DNA of 64,000 nt from Hyphomicrobiaceae bacterium (GTDB lineage Bacteria; Pseudomonadota; Alphaproteobacteria; Rhizobiales; Hyphomicrobiaceae): assembly GCA_020638055.1 (NCBI GenBank), contig JACKJH010000003.1, forward strand, positions 434,001 through 498,000, read 5' to 3'. Both the position numbers and the translations under genes were made by a program. The notes under the pieces were generated by a model, which saw only the letters and a list, made by a program, of their open reading frames with translations, was not told the origin of the DNA and did no database searches. This document shows, in pieces, positions 1 to 9,132 of the stretch (positions are counted from its first letter, which is position 1; each line of letters starts with the position of its first letter).

Positions 1-1
1 C

Positions 2-1468
2 GCCCAGATTTCAGGCTCGCACATGCTGTTCATTGCCGCTGGCATGGGCGGCGGCACCGGCACTGGAGCTTGTTCTGTGATTGCGCGCGTGGCGCGCGAC
101 CTGGGAATTTTGACGGTCGGCGTCGTCACCAAGCCGTTCATGTTCGAAGGAACCCGGCGTCAGCGGACTGCGGAGGCAGGGATTGCCGAACTTCGCAAAC
201 ACGTAGACACACTGATCGTCATTCCCAACCAGAATCTATTCCGCATCGCCAACGCCAAGACGACATTTGCCGAAGCATTCGTGCTGGCCGATCAGGTGCT
301 CTATTCTGGCATTGCTTGCATTGTCGATCTGATTATGAAGGACGGCCTGATTAATCTCGACTTTGCCGACGTGCGCACCGTCCTCAAAGACATGGGCGCG
401 GCGATGATGGGCACGGGCGAGGCCGTCGGTGAAGACCGCGCGAGACTGGCAGCCGAAGAAGCCATCGCCAACCCGCTGCTCGATGACGTGACGCTCAAAG
501 GCGCGCGCGGTTTGCTCTTGTCCATTACCGGCAGTCACGACATGACACTTTACGAGGTGGACGAAGCCGCAAGCCGCGTTCGCCAGGAGATCGATGGCGA
601 TGCCAACATCATCGTCGGTGCGACGTTTGATGATGCGCTGGGCGATGCTATCCGCGTGTCCATCGTGGCATCGGGAATGGAGCGCGCCGAATTAGCCGAA
701 AAGGGTCCCCCGCCGGCACCTGAAGCTTGGCCTAATACCCGGCTCGTCCCACCGCCGCCACCGCCAGCGGCGCCCGGTCAGTCCACGCAGGCCTTTGAAG
801 ACCGGCTGTCGGAGGCTATGGCCTTGGCACGCGCCAAGGAGGGATCCGCCGCGCCACATGCTGAAAAAGACAGGCTGCCGCAGGATCCGCATGCGGTCGC
901 CGCTAGACCTCCTTCAGACCAGCACACCCACCAGCGCCCCGCGCCGTCATCTCCGCCAGGCCGGGAGACGTGGCAGGCCCCCGGCAACGTAGTGATCGAG
1001 CGTGGTTACCAGCCGCCACCATCTGGCGCGTTACCGCCATCACCAACAGCACCTCAGCCGGTCCAATCAGCGACGTTTCGTCCGCAAGCGCCACTTGAGG
1101 TGCGCCGTCCACCCGCACGCCGTATGCCAGAGGTTGATGAATTCCCGATCGTTGGTCAGCGCGCCTATCATGCTGGCGCTGCTGCGCCGCCGAATTCTCC
1201 AAGTGATGGAAGAATGCAACAGCCGGTTCACTCGGACAGCCGCAAACCAGGCCTTCTCGCGCGAATCACCGGGCGTCATCGCAAGCCCTCCGATTCGTAC
1301 TCAGAAGTGCCTCAGCAAGGCGAACGGGATATAGCGCGAAAAAGCACAACGAGTTCTTCGCACCCAGGAAAAACAACGATTACAGACGGTCATGGCACGT
1401 TAGGTGCTGCGGTGTCTCCCGAGCAACCCGTTGAACTACCTATGGTTTATGGCAGGACGCGTCGTTGA
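2..1468 (+). CDS. ftsZ: Cell division protein FtsZ, 3' part
   Basis: Tubulin-like GTPase that polymerises into the division ring. The reading frame is already open at the first bases, so the N-terminus lies outside the window. The GTP-binding signature GGGTGTG is at window bases 50-70, followed by the rest of the GTPase domain and the C-terminal FtsZ domain to about base 690. The remaining ~260 residues form a long linker rich in Pro, Ala and Gln, as in Hyphomicrobiales FtsZ proteins of nearly 600 residues. The usual alphaproteobacterial C-terminal peptide (EIPAFLRRQ-like) is not present in that form; the protein ends ELPMVYGRTRR, which keeps only the E-[IL]-P core. The next gene is lpxC, the normal neighbour. 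Identity is secure; the altered tail is the unusual point. Confidence 0.95.
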   Translation, partial: AQISGSHMLFIAAGMGGGTGTGACSVIARVARDLGILTVGVVTKPFMFEGTRRQRTAEAGIAELRKHVDTLIVIPNQNLFRIANAKTTFAEAFVLADQVLYSGIACIVDLIMKDGLINLDFADVRTVLKDMGAAMMGTGEAVGEDRARLAAEEAIANPLLDDVTLKGARGLLLSITGSHDMTLYEVDEAASRVRQEIDGDANIIVGATFDDALGDAIRVSIVASGMERAELAEKGPPPAPEAWPNTRLVPPPPPPAAPGQSTQAFEDRLSEAMALARAKEGSAAPHAEKDRLPQDPHAVAARPPSDQHTHQRPAPSSPPGRETWQAPGNVVIERGYQPPPSGALPPSPTAPQPVQSATFRPQAPLEVRRPPARRMPEVDEFPIVGQRAYHAGAAAPPNSPSDGRMQQPVHSDSRKPGLLARITGRHRKPSDSYSEVPQQGERDIARKSTTSSSHPGKTTITDGHGTLGAAVSPEQPVELPMVYGRTRR

Positions 1469-1769
1469 TTTCCTGCTTTATTCGACTTAAGTTGCGTGTT
1501 CATCTTAAGCCCAGCCTGTGACGTAACACTGTGTAAAAAAGCGTGATTTGTGTCGTCATGGGGGCACGGTTATCGTTAAATCGTTAACGACGAAGGTTAA
1601 GCATTCCAATATGTTGAGTGTCCTGGGGGACACAAGGGTGGCCGTCAAGATACACCACTAAGGTGGTTCGAATGACGGTCGAATGGAGGCTTAAAGTCGT
1701 CGGGGGTGGAGCTGCCGCGTGGGGACATTTTTTCGCGGCTGCGCCAGGGCAAATCGAGGGACGGCCAAA
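1469..1769. other. ftsZ-lpxC intergenic region
   Basis: About 300 bases without a credible gene. It presumably carries the lpxC promoter. Several TTAA words occur near 1570-1600, but their spacing does not fit a CtrA site (TTAA-N7-TTAA). A GAGGG ribosome binding site at about 1756-1760 serves lpxC. Nothing else was recognised. Confidence 0.5.
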
Positions 1770-2726
1770 ATGTCGAATCGCTTCGTCGGCGCGCGACAAA
1801 CTACTATTGCTCGCGAGATTGAGCTTGTTGGCACGGGGGTGCACAGCGGAGCTCCGGTATCGGTAATTCTGCATCCGGCGGAAGCCGATGCCGGGCTCCG
1901 GTTTATCGTCACTGACAACACCAGGCTCGTCGCAGAAATTGCGGCTGATGTCCGTAATGTCAAAAACCTCACCCTGTGTACGGTTATCGGTGATGACAAC
2001 GGAGTGACGATATCCACTGTAGAACATCTTCTGGCGGCGCTTCGCGGTCTTGGTGTCGATAACTGTTTCATTGAGATCGATAGTAAAGAAGTGCCAATCA
2101 TGGATGGCAGCGCTGCGCCGTTTGTTGAGGCGATCGAGGAAGTCGGGCTGCGCGAACTTTCAGCTCCACGAAAATACATTAAAGTTCTCAAGCCGATCCG
2201 TGTTGAGGATGGCGATTGCTGGGGTGAGTTGACCCCGCACAACGGCTTCCATCTCGACGTCGAAATCGAGTTTGACACTCCGGTGATTGGCCGCCAAAGG
2301 CTGGCCTTCGAAATGTCACCAAGCATCTTCCGCAATGAACTGTCCCGCGCCCGCACCTTCGGTTTCATGTCGGACGTTGAGCGCCTCTGGAAAAACGGTT
2401 TGGCGCTTGGTGCAAATCTCAACAACACGGTTGCCATAGGTGACGGTCGCATCCTCAATCGCGACGGCCTGCGTTGCCCGCAGGAGTTCGTGCGTCACAA
2501 GATGCTAGATGCCGTGGGTGACCTTTGTCTGGCTGGCTACCCCCTCATGGGTGCTTATCGTTCGGTTCGCGGTGGCCACCGTCTCAACTCTCATGCGCTG
2601 ATGGCTATGTTCGCAGATGACGAAGCCTGGACACTGGTTCAAGCCCCGCGCGTGCACGACCGTCCGATCATCGATGCAAGCGCCAGTTACGGTCTGACGT
2701 CTGTTGCGATGGCCTACGCGGAATAG
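1770..2726 (+). CDS. lpxC: UDP-3-O-acyl-N-acetylglucosamine deacetylase
   Basis: LpxC catalyses the committed, zinc-dependent deacetylation step of lipid A synthesis in the cytoplasm. The 318-residue product is of normal length. It opens with the typical TIAREIELVGTGVHSG segment. The zinc ligands are visible as the His of TVEHLLAAL (residue 86) and the His and Asp of FVRHKMLDAVGDL near residues 245-255; the following LAG and the later GHRLNSHAL segment are also family hallmarks. An upstream in-frame ATG at 1719 would add 17 residues unlike the family. The ATG at 1770, with GAGGG nine bases before it, is the better start. The position between ftsZ and bamD is the standard alphaproteobacterial order. 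Confidence 0.96.
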   Translation: MSNRFVGARQTTIAREIELVGTGVHSGAPVSVILHPAEADAGLRFIVTDNTRLVAEIAADVRNVKNLTLCTVIGDDNGVTISTVEHLLAALRGLGVDNCFIEIDSKEVPIMDGSAAPFVEAIEEVGLRELSAPRKYIKVLKPIRVEDGDCWGELTPHNGFHLDVEIEFDTPVIGRQRLAFEMSPSIFRNELSRARTFGFMSDVERLWKNGLALGANLNNTVAIGDGRILNRDGLRCPQEFVRHKMLDAVGDLCLAGYPLMGAYRSVRGGHRLNSHALMAMFADDEAWTLVQAPRVHDRPIIDASASYGLTSVAMAYAE

Positions 2727-2950
2727 GCATGTAAAGGGTTTGCCCGTCTGCAACCGGGGGGTGGACGACGGGCCTGCGGTTGGCGAGGTTAGTGCCTGCG
2801 CCGCCGCACCGTTTCGCGGGGAGTGCGACGGTCCGTAGAGGCGGTTCCGTTCTTGCGGGTAAGCGCTGGGGCGCTGGAAGGCCTTTGCTGCCGGCCAGGG
2901 CAACACGCTAAAATGGAATACGGCAAGAATGGACAATGCAGAACGCAGGG

Positions 2951-2992
2951 GGCGGAGCTGTCACAACGACGGCACTCCGCCTTTGTTTTTTG
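2951..2992 (+). terminator. Rho-independent terminator after lpxC
   Basis: A seven-base GC stem (GGCGGAG at 2951-2957 with CTCCGCC at 2975-2981) is followed by a T-rich tail, CTTTGTTTTTTG. It lies 225 bases after the lpxC stop and before a block of repeats. Confidence 0.7.
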
Positions 2993-2998
2993 TACCAC

Positions 2999-3155
2999 CA
3001 TGTTTAGCCGAAGTGCGCAGCGGTTCGGGGTGAAAAACATGTGTCAGGCAAAGAGCATGTTTAGCCGAAGTGCGCAGCGGTTCGGCGTGAAAAACATGTG
3101 TCAGGCAAAGAGCATGTTTAGCCGAAGTGCGCAGCGGTTCGGGGTGAAATACATG
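2999..3155 (+). repeat. Three tandem copies of dispersed repeat family B
   Basis: Copies of about 43 bases at 2999-3041, 3056-3098 and 3113-3155. Each begins CATGTTTAGC and ends GTGAAA-ACATG, so the ends form a short inverted repeat CATGTTT...AACATG. They are separated by a 14-base spacer, giving a period of 57 bases. Further copies occur at 37932-38089 and 41528-41630, with a decayed one near 9844. Together with the family A element at 3208 they fill the lpxC-bamD interval, which has no credible gene. Confidence 0.85.
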
Positions 3156-3207
3156 GGTCAAACAAGCTCTCAACCGCGGTTGAGGATAGATGTAAACCGA
3201 CGCGGCC

Positions 3208-3312
3208 TAGAGCATTTTCCGACGAAGTGGACACCGGTTCGTCGAAGAAAATGCGACCAAACAAAAAGCTAGAGCGCCGATCCGATTCCATCGGATCGGA
3301 TTGCGCTCTAGA
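3208..3312 (+). repeat. Dispersed repeat family A, full-length copy
   Basis: About 105 bases with two hairpins. The first pairs GCATTTTC-CGACGAA with TTCGTCG-GAAAATGC (one bulge); the second pairs AGAGCGC and CGATCCGAT with ATCGGATCGG and GCGCTCT. It begins TAGAGCATTTTCC and ends GCGCTCTAGA. This is the longest of about ten copies or fragments in the window and lies between lpxC and bamD. Confidence 0.85.
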
Positions 3313-3546
3313 ATCGGGAGAAACCTCCACCAAATGGGACACGGGGCCGACTCGTGTGCTATTGCAACTTCGGGAACTAGCGTCCCGCATTGCTGTGAAG
3401 CCGTTACCAAACAACGCTGGGTTTGTGACCACGTCGTTGTGTTGGGCCGGCTGAAAGTTAGACCGGCAGAAAGAACGCCAAGCAATGATGGGGCAGATGG
3501 TTGCTTGACCATTCGAGGTCAAACAATCCAGACGGGGACAAGAGCG

Positions 3547-4410
3547 ATGAACGCGATGCGAGACACGGGGCGAGGCTTCAATCTGCTCGTCGGCGCGGTT
3601 CTGGCTGGTGCACTCCTTGTGCTTCAGGGCTGTGCATCGTCCAATGATCTGCAAAAGGCGCTCAATCCTGATCCACCAGGTGTGATGTATGCCGCCGCCG
3701 ATAGCCTCATGACGAAAGGTAAGTATGAGGCGGCGGCACAGAAATTCGAAGATCTTGATCGCGATCATCCCTATGCACCCGAGGCACGGCGCGCTATCGT
3801 GATGTCGGCTTATGCCTACTACAAGGCAGGCAAGCTTCCCGAAGCTATTGCATCGGCCCAGCGATACACCACGATGCATCCGGGAACCAAGGAAGCAGCG
3901 TTCGCGCATCACATCATTGCGTCATCCTATTTTGACGAAATGCGCACACCGAACCGGGATCAGTCATCTACGAGAAAGGCGCTCAAGGAACTCAAGAAGC
4001 TGAAAGCGCTCTATCCCGACAGCAAGTACGCCCAGGAGGCTGATAACCGTATCCGTCTCGCTGAAGACACGCTGGCAGCGTCGGAAATGCAGGTTGGCCG
4101 TTACTATCAGGAGCGCTCAAACTATGTTGCCGCGATCAATCGCTTCAAGACGGTGGCGTCGGAATACCAGACAACCGCGCATGTCGAAGAGGCATTGATG
4201 CGATTGGTTGAGTGTTACATGGCGTTGGGCATCAAGCAGGAGGCACAGACGGCGGCTGCAGTCCTGGGGCACAACTTCCCGAATTCACGCTGGTACAAGG
4301 ACGCCTATGCGCTTTTACAGTCCGATGGTCTGGCACCAAGAGAAGACGGCGATTCCTGGATTTCGAAGGCCTGGAAGAATTTCCCGAAATTTTCGCTTGG
4401 TGGCCCTTGA
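3547..4410 (+). CDS. bamD: Outer membrane assembly lipoprotein BamD
   Basis: BamD is a TPR lipoprotein of the Bam complex that folds proteins into the outer membrane. The 287-residue product has a lipoprotein signal peptide (hydrophobic stretch then LQGC, with the lipidated Cys near residue 31) and the typical N-terminal segment with YAAADSLMTKGKYEAAAQKFE. This is followed by TPR repeats including AYYKAGKLPEAIASAQRYT and QERSNYVAAINRFKTVASEY. The start at 3547 places the signal peptide correctly; the frame is open upstream from 3301, but that part looks non-coding and overlaps the repeat. In most alphaproteobacteria the next gene is recN, then ligA; here recN is not found. Confidence 0.93.
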   Translation: MNAMRDTGRGFNLLVGAVLAGALLVLQGCASSNDLQKALNPDPPGVMYAAADSLMTKGKYEAAAQKFEDLDRDHPYAPEARRAIVMSAYAYYKAGKLPEAIASAQRYTTMHPGTKEAAFAHHIIASSYFDEMRTPNRDQSSTRKALKELKKLKALYPDSKYAQEADNRIRLAEDTLAASEMQVGRYYQERSNYVAAINRFKTVASEYQTTAHVEEALMRLVECYMALGIKQEAQTAAAVLGHNFPNSRWYKDAYALLQSDGLAPREDGDSWISKAWKNFPKFSLGGP

Positions 4411-4529
4411 GCTGGCAGGTGATGTTCAACATTTGGTTCCGTTTGCTGCATCCATCCCGCCACGAAACGCCCCTGAGTATTCGCGCCACTGTTACAAACA
4501 TGCGTGAACGCCGCATCGGTTGAGCACTC

Positions 4530-5012
4530 ATGGAAGAAAGAGATCCCCGCCTCGTCCAGCGCCTTTTCGCCAACTTCGAAAAACGACACACCACGCTGAC
4601 CAACCGCTTGATGCAATTCATCGCCCAGCCGGTTCTGCTGTGGTCGGGTTTTGCGCTCGCCAAGGCGTTGCCTGAGCCTGCGACACTGGCGGCAATTCCA
4701 GGAGTGGACTGGGCCGTGGTCGCAGCCGTGGTGATCAGTGGCGCTTACGCGGTCCTATCCGTGCGCATCGGTCTGGCCATGGCGATTGTCTCGCTAGTCA
4801 TGATCGTTATTGCCGCTTTTTATCAGGGCGATGCCGCCCTGCCCTTATGGCAACCCGCAATTTTCTTTCTGGGGCTCGGCATTTTCCTCTGGCTGGTTGG
4901 GCGGCGTATCGAGGGGCGCCCGCGCGTGCTGAGCGAGATGTTTTTCGATCTGATGATTGCACCCGCCTGGGTCCTGGCACGCATTCTCGAATTGCTTCGT
5001 ATCGGGTATTAG
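4530..5012 (+). CDS. Mpo1-like (DUF962-type) membrane protein lacking family histidines
   Basis: A 160-residue protein with four predicted membrane segments. The N-terminal RHTTLTNRLMQFIAQP and the C-terminal VGRRIEGRPRVLSEMFFDLM resemble the two conserved blocks of the Mpo1/YGL010w (DUF962) family, whose yeast member is an Fe(II)-dependent alpha-dioxygenase of fatty acids. In the family these blocks normally read H-x4-N-x3-H-x2-G and GH-x3-E. Here the first His (residue 20) and the Asn are kept, but the second His is Gln29 and the GH pair is GR (residue 125), so the metal site looks incomplete. It sits between bamD and ligA, where recN usually lies. The assignment rests on pattern similarity and is moderate. 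Confidence 0.6.
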   Translation: MEERDPRLVQRLFANFEKRHTTLTNRLMQFIAQPVLLWSGFALAKALPEPATLAAIPGVDWAVVAAVVISGAYAVLSVRIGLAMAIVSLVMIVIAAFYQGDAALPLWQPAIFFLGLGIFLWLVGRRIEGRPRVLSEMFFDLMIAPAWVLARILELLRIGY

Positions 5013-5058
5013 AGCACTTCGACCGATCTGTGATAGATGCCACGGAGCTAAGCCGCGC

Positions 5059-7194
5059 ATGGCCAAGAGCGCACGACCAAATTCCGCGTCAGGCGGAGAC
5101 GTTGCCGTTGCTGACCTTACGGTTGAACAGGCTGCTGCGGAACTTGAGCGGCTGGCAGCTCAGATAGCTCATCACGACAAGCTTTATTACCAGAATGATG
5201 AGCCAGAGATCACCGATGCAGACTACGATGCGCTTCGCATCCGCAACGGTGAAATCGAAGCGCGCTTTCCTGAACTCATTCGCGAGGATAGCCCCTCGGC
5301 AAAAGTTGGCGCCGCGCCTTCGGACGGGTTCTCCAAGGTGCGCCACCGCGTGGCCATGCTATCGCTGGGCAATGCGTTTGCCGACGGCGATGTCACCGAG
5401 TTCATCGAACGGGTGCGAAAGTTCCTGAAACTTCCAGAAACCGATCCGCTCCAGATTACCGCCGAGCCAAAGATAGACGGCCTTTCAATTTCGCTTCGCT
5501 ATGAAAAAGGCGTGCTGGTTGAGGCTGCAACCCGTGGCGACGGGACGGAAGGCGAGAACGTTACCGCCAACGTCATGACCATCAAGTCGATACCGCACCG
5601 TTTGAAGGGCAAGGGTGTGCCTGACATTATGGAAGTACGCGGCGAGATATATATGAGCCACGCCGATTTTGCCGAGCTGAATAAGGCACAGGCCGCAGCA
5701 GGCGCAAAAGTGTTTGCAAACCCGCGCAATGCGGCGGCGGGATCGCTCAGGCAACTCGACTCGAAAATCACCGCGCAGCGGCCACTTGAATATTTTGCCT
5801 ATGCCTGGGGTGACGTCTCGGCACTGCCCGCAGACACGCAGGCGGACATGGTCGCCGATTTCGGAAAATGGGGTCTGCCAATCAATCCGCTTATGAAGAT
5901 TTGCAATGGTGCGGATGAATTGCTCAGCTATTACGCCAAACTTGCTGAGAAGCGCGCCAGCCTTGGCTATGACATCGACGGCGTTGTCTACAAGGTGAAC
6001 CGGCTCGACCTTCAAGAGCGGCTTGGGTATGTCTCGCGCGCACCGCGCTGGGCCATTGCGCATAAGTTTCCCGCCGAGCAGGCCATGACGGTTCTGCGTG
6101 ACATTGAAATCCAGGTTGGTCGTACCGGTGCATTGACACCCGTCGCCAAGCTGGAGCCCGTCACCGTTGGCGGCGTGGTTGTGTCGAACGCAACACTCCA
6201 CAACGAGGACGAGATCAACCGCAAGGACGTGCGCATAGGCGACACAGTCGTGGTCCAACGCGCTGGCGACGTCATTCCCCAGATCGTCAAGGTGGTCGAA
6301 GAAAAACGGCCGAAAGATGCCGTGCCTTATGTGTTCCCTGAAGAATGCCCGGCGTGCGGCAGTCATGCAGTGCGCGAGGTCGACGAGAAGAGCGGAGACA
6401 TGGATGCGGTCCGCCGTTGCACGGGTGGGCTGATCTGCCCGGCACAGCGTGTCGAGCGGCTCAAGCACTTCGTGTCGCGCAATGCTTTCGATATCGAAGG
6501 ACTTGGCGACAAAAGCATCGCGGAGCTCTACGCTGATAAGATCATCCAATCACCGCCCGACATCTTCACGCTGGAGCAACGCAACGCAGCAGGTGAAATA
6601 AACCTCGCCGAACGCGAAGGTTGGGGCAAGCAGTCGGTTAAAAAACTTTTCGCAGCCATCGAAGCCAGACGCCAAATTCCCCTGGACCGCTTCATTTACG
6701 CCCTGGGCATCCGCCATATAGGTGAAACGACAGCGCGGGTTTTAGCGCGGTCATATGGATCAATCGGCACGCTTCACGAAGCCATGGCAGCAGCGCAGGA
6801 TCAAGAGAGCGAGTCATACCGGGACCTCAACAACATCGACGGCATCGGCAAGGTTGTGGCCGATGCGGTCGTGGCGTTCTTTGCCGAACCGCACAACCGC
6901 GACATCGTCGAACAGCTCTTGCAGCACATCACGCCAGAACCGCTCCAAGCAGTTGCATCCAACACGCCGGTTGCGGGTAAGACAGTGGTCTTTACCGGAA
7001 CGCTTGAAAAGCTCACCCGCTCTGAAGCCAAGGCGCAGGCAGAACGCCTCGGCGCAAAGGTATCAGGATCAGTCTCGGCAAAAACTGATTACGTGGTGGC
7101 GGGTGCTCAGGCGGGATCGAAGTTGAAGAAGGCTGCCGAACTGGGCGTCACCGTGCTGAGCGAGGACGACTGGATCGCGCTCATCGGCAAATAG
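5059..7194 (+). CDS. ligA: NAD-dependent DNA ligase LigA
   Basis: LigA seals nicks in duplex DNA using NAD+ during replication and repair. The 711-residue product has every expected domain in order: the NAD-binding Ia domain (HHDKLYYQNDEPEITDADYD), the adenylation domain with catalytic Lys in EPKIDGLS, the OB fold, and a four-Cys zinc finger (CPACGS near 6350, then CTGGLICPAQ). A helix-hairpin-helix region and a C-terminal BRCT domain (KTVVFTGTLEKLTRSEAK) follow. The ATG at 5059 begins MAKSARPNS; an upstream in-frame start at 4957 would overlap the preceding gene and adds non-family residues. Confidence 0.97.
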   Translation: MAKSARPNSASGGDVAVADLTVEQAAAELERLAAQIAHHDKLYYQNDEPEITDADYDALRIRNGEIEARFPELIREDSPSAKVGAAPSDGFSKVRHRVAMLSLGNAFADGDVTEFIERVRKFLKLPETDPLQITAEPKIDGLSISLRYEKGVLVEAATRGDGTEGENVTANVMTIKSIPHRLKGKGVPDIMEVRGEIYMSHADFAELNKAQAAAGAKVFANPRNAAAGSLRQLDSKITAQRPLEYFAYAWGDVSALPADTQADMVADFGKWGLPINPLMKICNGADELLSYYAKLAEKRASLGYDIDGVVYKVNRLDLQERLGYVSRAPRWAIAHKFPAEQAMTVLRDIEIQVGRTGALTPVAKLEPVTVGGVVVSNATLHNEDEINRKDVRIGDTVVVQRAGDVIPQIVKVVEEKRPKDAVPYVFPEECPACGSHAVREVDEKSGDMDAVRRCTGGLICPAQRVERLKHFVSRNAFDIEGLGDKSIAELYADKIIQSPPDIFTLEQRNAAGEINLAEREGWGKQSVKKLFAAIEARRQIPLDRFIYALGIRHIGETTARVLARSYGSIGTLHEAMAAAQDQESESYRDLNNIDGIGKVVADAVVAFFAEPHNRDIVEQLLQHITPEPLQAVASNTPVAGKTVVFTGTLEKLTRSEAKAQAERLGAKVSGSVSAKTDYVVAGAQAGSKLKKAAELGVTVLSEDDWIALIGK

Positions 7195-7242
7195 TAGCCA
7201 ATCCGCTGCAGGCATATCCCAAAGCTCGTGCAGGCTTTATCG

Positions 7243-9057
7243 TTACAACGGTTTGCACTGGGCCTCCAGCCAGCGCCGGGTCTCGCCATCCAATTCACCG
7301 GCTAGACTTTCAGCAACGCGCGCGTGGTAGGCATCAAGCCACTCCCGTTCGGCAGGAACAAGCATGCTTTTCACAATCAAGCGACGGTCGATTGGAGCCA
7401 GCGTCAACGTTTCAAACGACAGCATTGCACGCTCACCGCCTTGCGGTATCTCCGGCAAACGGACCAACACAAGGTTTTCAATGCGAATGCCGTAGCTGCC
7501 CTCTTTGTAGTAGCCAGGCTCGTTGGACAAAATCATTCCCGCTTCCAAGGGCACCTGTCCAAGACGGCTGATGGATTGCGGACCTTCGTGCACCGACAGG
7601 TAGGATCCCACGCCATGACCGGTGCCGTGGTCATAGTCGAGCCCGGCCTGCCACAGCGCCATGCGCGCGTGACTGTCGAGATCCACCCCGCGTGTACCAT
7701 TGGGAAATCGCGCCATGGCGATGGCGATGTGGCCCTTCAGAACGAGGGTAAAGCGGTGGCGCATCTCCTCAGTCGGTTTGCCAATGGCAACGGTCCGCGT
7801 GATGTCGGTGGTGCCGTCCTCGTATTGGGCGCCCGAATCCAACAGGAAGAGTTCTCCCTTGCCGAGCTTGCGGTTGGTGGAGCGGTTAACGCGGTAATGA
7901 ACGATGGCGCCGTTGGGACCGCTGCCGGCAATGGTGTCGAAGCTGATTTCCCGGAGCGCACCTGTCTCATGGCGAAAAGCTTCGAGCTTTTCAGCGGCAC
8001 TGATTTCATCGACGCCGCCTCTCGCCAGTGCGGCCGCATCGAGCCAGGCCAGGAACCGCGCCATGGCGATACCATCGCGCACATGCGCGGCGCGGCTGCC
8101 AGCAATTTCCGCTGTGTTCTTGATCGCCTTTGGCAATACCACAGGATCAGGGCCGGTAACGTAATGCTGCTTTCCGAGCCGCCGGGCAAACCACCAGGCA
8201 GTATTTTGCGGTGTAAGGCGCACCACACGGTCGGCCTTTTTCAAATTGTCGAGAATGCCCGGCAGGTCATCGGGTTTACGCACGTTGGCGATTGTCTTGA
8301 GATGCCGGCGTGTGTCGGTGTTCAGCTTTCGCGGTTCAATGAACACGTCCGGCTTGCCGCGGGCGTTTACAATGGCGAAGGCAAGCACCACTGGGTTGTG
8401 CGCGACATCGCCGCCACGAATATTGAGTAACCAGCAGATGCTGTCGGGCTGCGCAAGTAACGCGGCATCCTGACCGTCTTCGATGAGCTTTTTCTGAATC
8501 CGCTTGATCTTGTCGGCAGCGCTTTCGCCGGCCAGGTCGTCGGGCTGAATTTTGATCGGTGAGGTTGGCGGAGCAGGGCGCTCCCTGCCCCACAAACGGT
8601 CGATCAAGTTGCTATTGACCGCCTTGAATTGGATTTCTTGTTTCCGCAGCGCGACGCGCAACCTACCCACTTGGGAAATCGTGGCAAGCCACGGGTCAAA
8701 GCCGATGATGTCGCCTTTGCTCAGCGCATCAACCGCCCAGTCATTAAGGCCTTTCGCCGGAACCGGCAGGATCTCGAAAATTTCGGTATCGGTTTCCGCG
8801 CGCGATTGAACCGAGTAGCGGCCATCCACGAACAGTGCCGCTCGCTCCAAGCCGACCACGGCGTAACCTGCCGAGCCCGTAAAGCCGGTCAGCCAGGCCA
8901 GCCGTTCAGAGGAGGGCGCAACATATTCGCCCTGATGCTCATCGGCGCGCGGCACCAGATAGGCATCGATCTTGCGCTTGCGCATTAACGCGCGCAGCTT
9001 TTCCACGCGTTCGCCAATACGGCCAGGTTCGGCTGTGACGTCGAAAGACTGAAACAT
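7243..9057 (-). CDS. pepP: Xaa-Pro aminopeptidase P (M24B family)
   Basis: A cytoplasmic metallopeptidase that removes an N-terminal residue preceding proline. The 604-residue product is the long, three-domain form (two creatinase-like N-terminal domains plus the pita-bread catalytic domain). The metal-binding segments are visible: LFLLDSGAQYEDGTTDITRT (two Asp), the DYDHGTGHGVG segment (His), and the Glu residues in LSNEPGYY and GIRIENL. The start MFQSFDVTAEPGRIGERV at 9057 is preceded by GGAGT. The same frame stays open upstream through the 16-bp tandem repeat to 9279, so a low-complexity N-terminal extension is formally possible but unlikely. It converges with ligA. Confidence 0.93.
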   Translation of the reverse strand: MFQSFDVTAEPGRIGERVEKLRALMRKRKIDAYLVPRADEHQGEYVAPSSERLAWLTGFTGSAGYAVVGLERAALFVDGRYSVQSRAETDTEIFEILPVPAKGLNDWAVDALSKGDIIGFDPWLATISQVGRLRVALRKQEIQFKAVNSNLIDRLWGRERPAPPTSPIKIQPDDLAGESAADKIKRIQKKLIEDGQDAALLAQPDSICWLLNIRGGDVAHNPVVLAFAIVNARGKPDVFIEPRKLNTDTRRHLKTIANVRKPDDLPGILDNLKKADRVVRLTPQNTAWWFARRLGKQHYVTGPDPVVLPKAIKNTAEIAGSRAAHVRDGIAMARFLAWLDAAALARGGVDEISAAEKLEAFRHETGALREISFDTIAGSGPNGAIVHYRVNRSTNRKLGKGELFLLDSGAQYEDGTTDITRTVAIGKPTEEMRHRFTLVLKGHIAIAMARFPNGTRGVDLDSHARMALWQAGLDYDHGTGHGVGSYLSVHEGPQSISRLGQVPLEAGMILSNEPGYYKEGSYGIRIENLVLVRLPEIPQGGERAMLSFETLTLAPIDRRLIVKSMLVPAEREWLDAYHARVAESLAGELDGETRRWLEAQCKPL

Positions 9058-9132
9058 AGAACTCCTATTGCAAGGGCTTTCCCGGTTGGACACTGGCATA
9101 CGGCGCTCAACGCTCGTGGGCAATGGCACAAT

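Noticed and set aside
1560..1605. CtrA-binding sites upstream of lpxC
   Set aside because: TTAA pairs are spaced by 4 and 9 bases instead of 7.
2999..3155. Short CRISPR-like array of family B repeats
   Set aside because: The spacers between units are identical, and there are no cas genes in the window.
5485..6549. A 354-residue minus-strand frame opposite ligA
   Set aside because: The plus strand encodes a full LigA; the opposite frame is a by-product of its codon use and has no ribosome binding site or family features.
7324..8430. A 368-residue plus-strand frame opposite pepP
   Set aside because: It lies wholly inside a well-supported aminopeptidase gene and shows no recognisable protein features.
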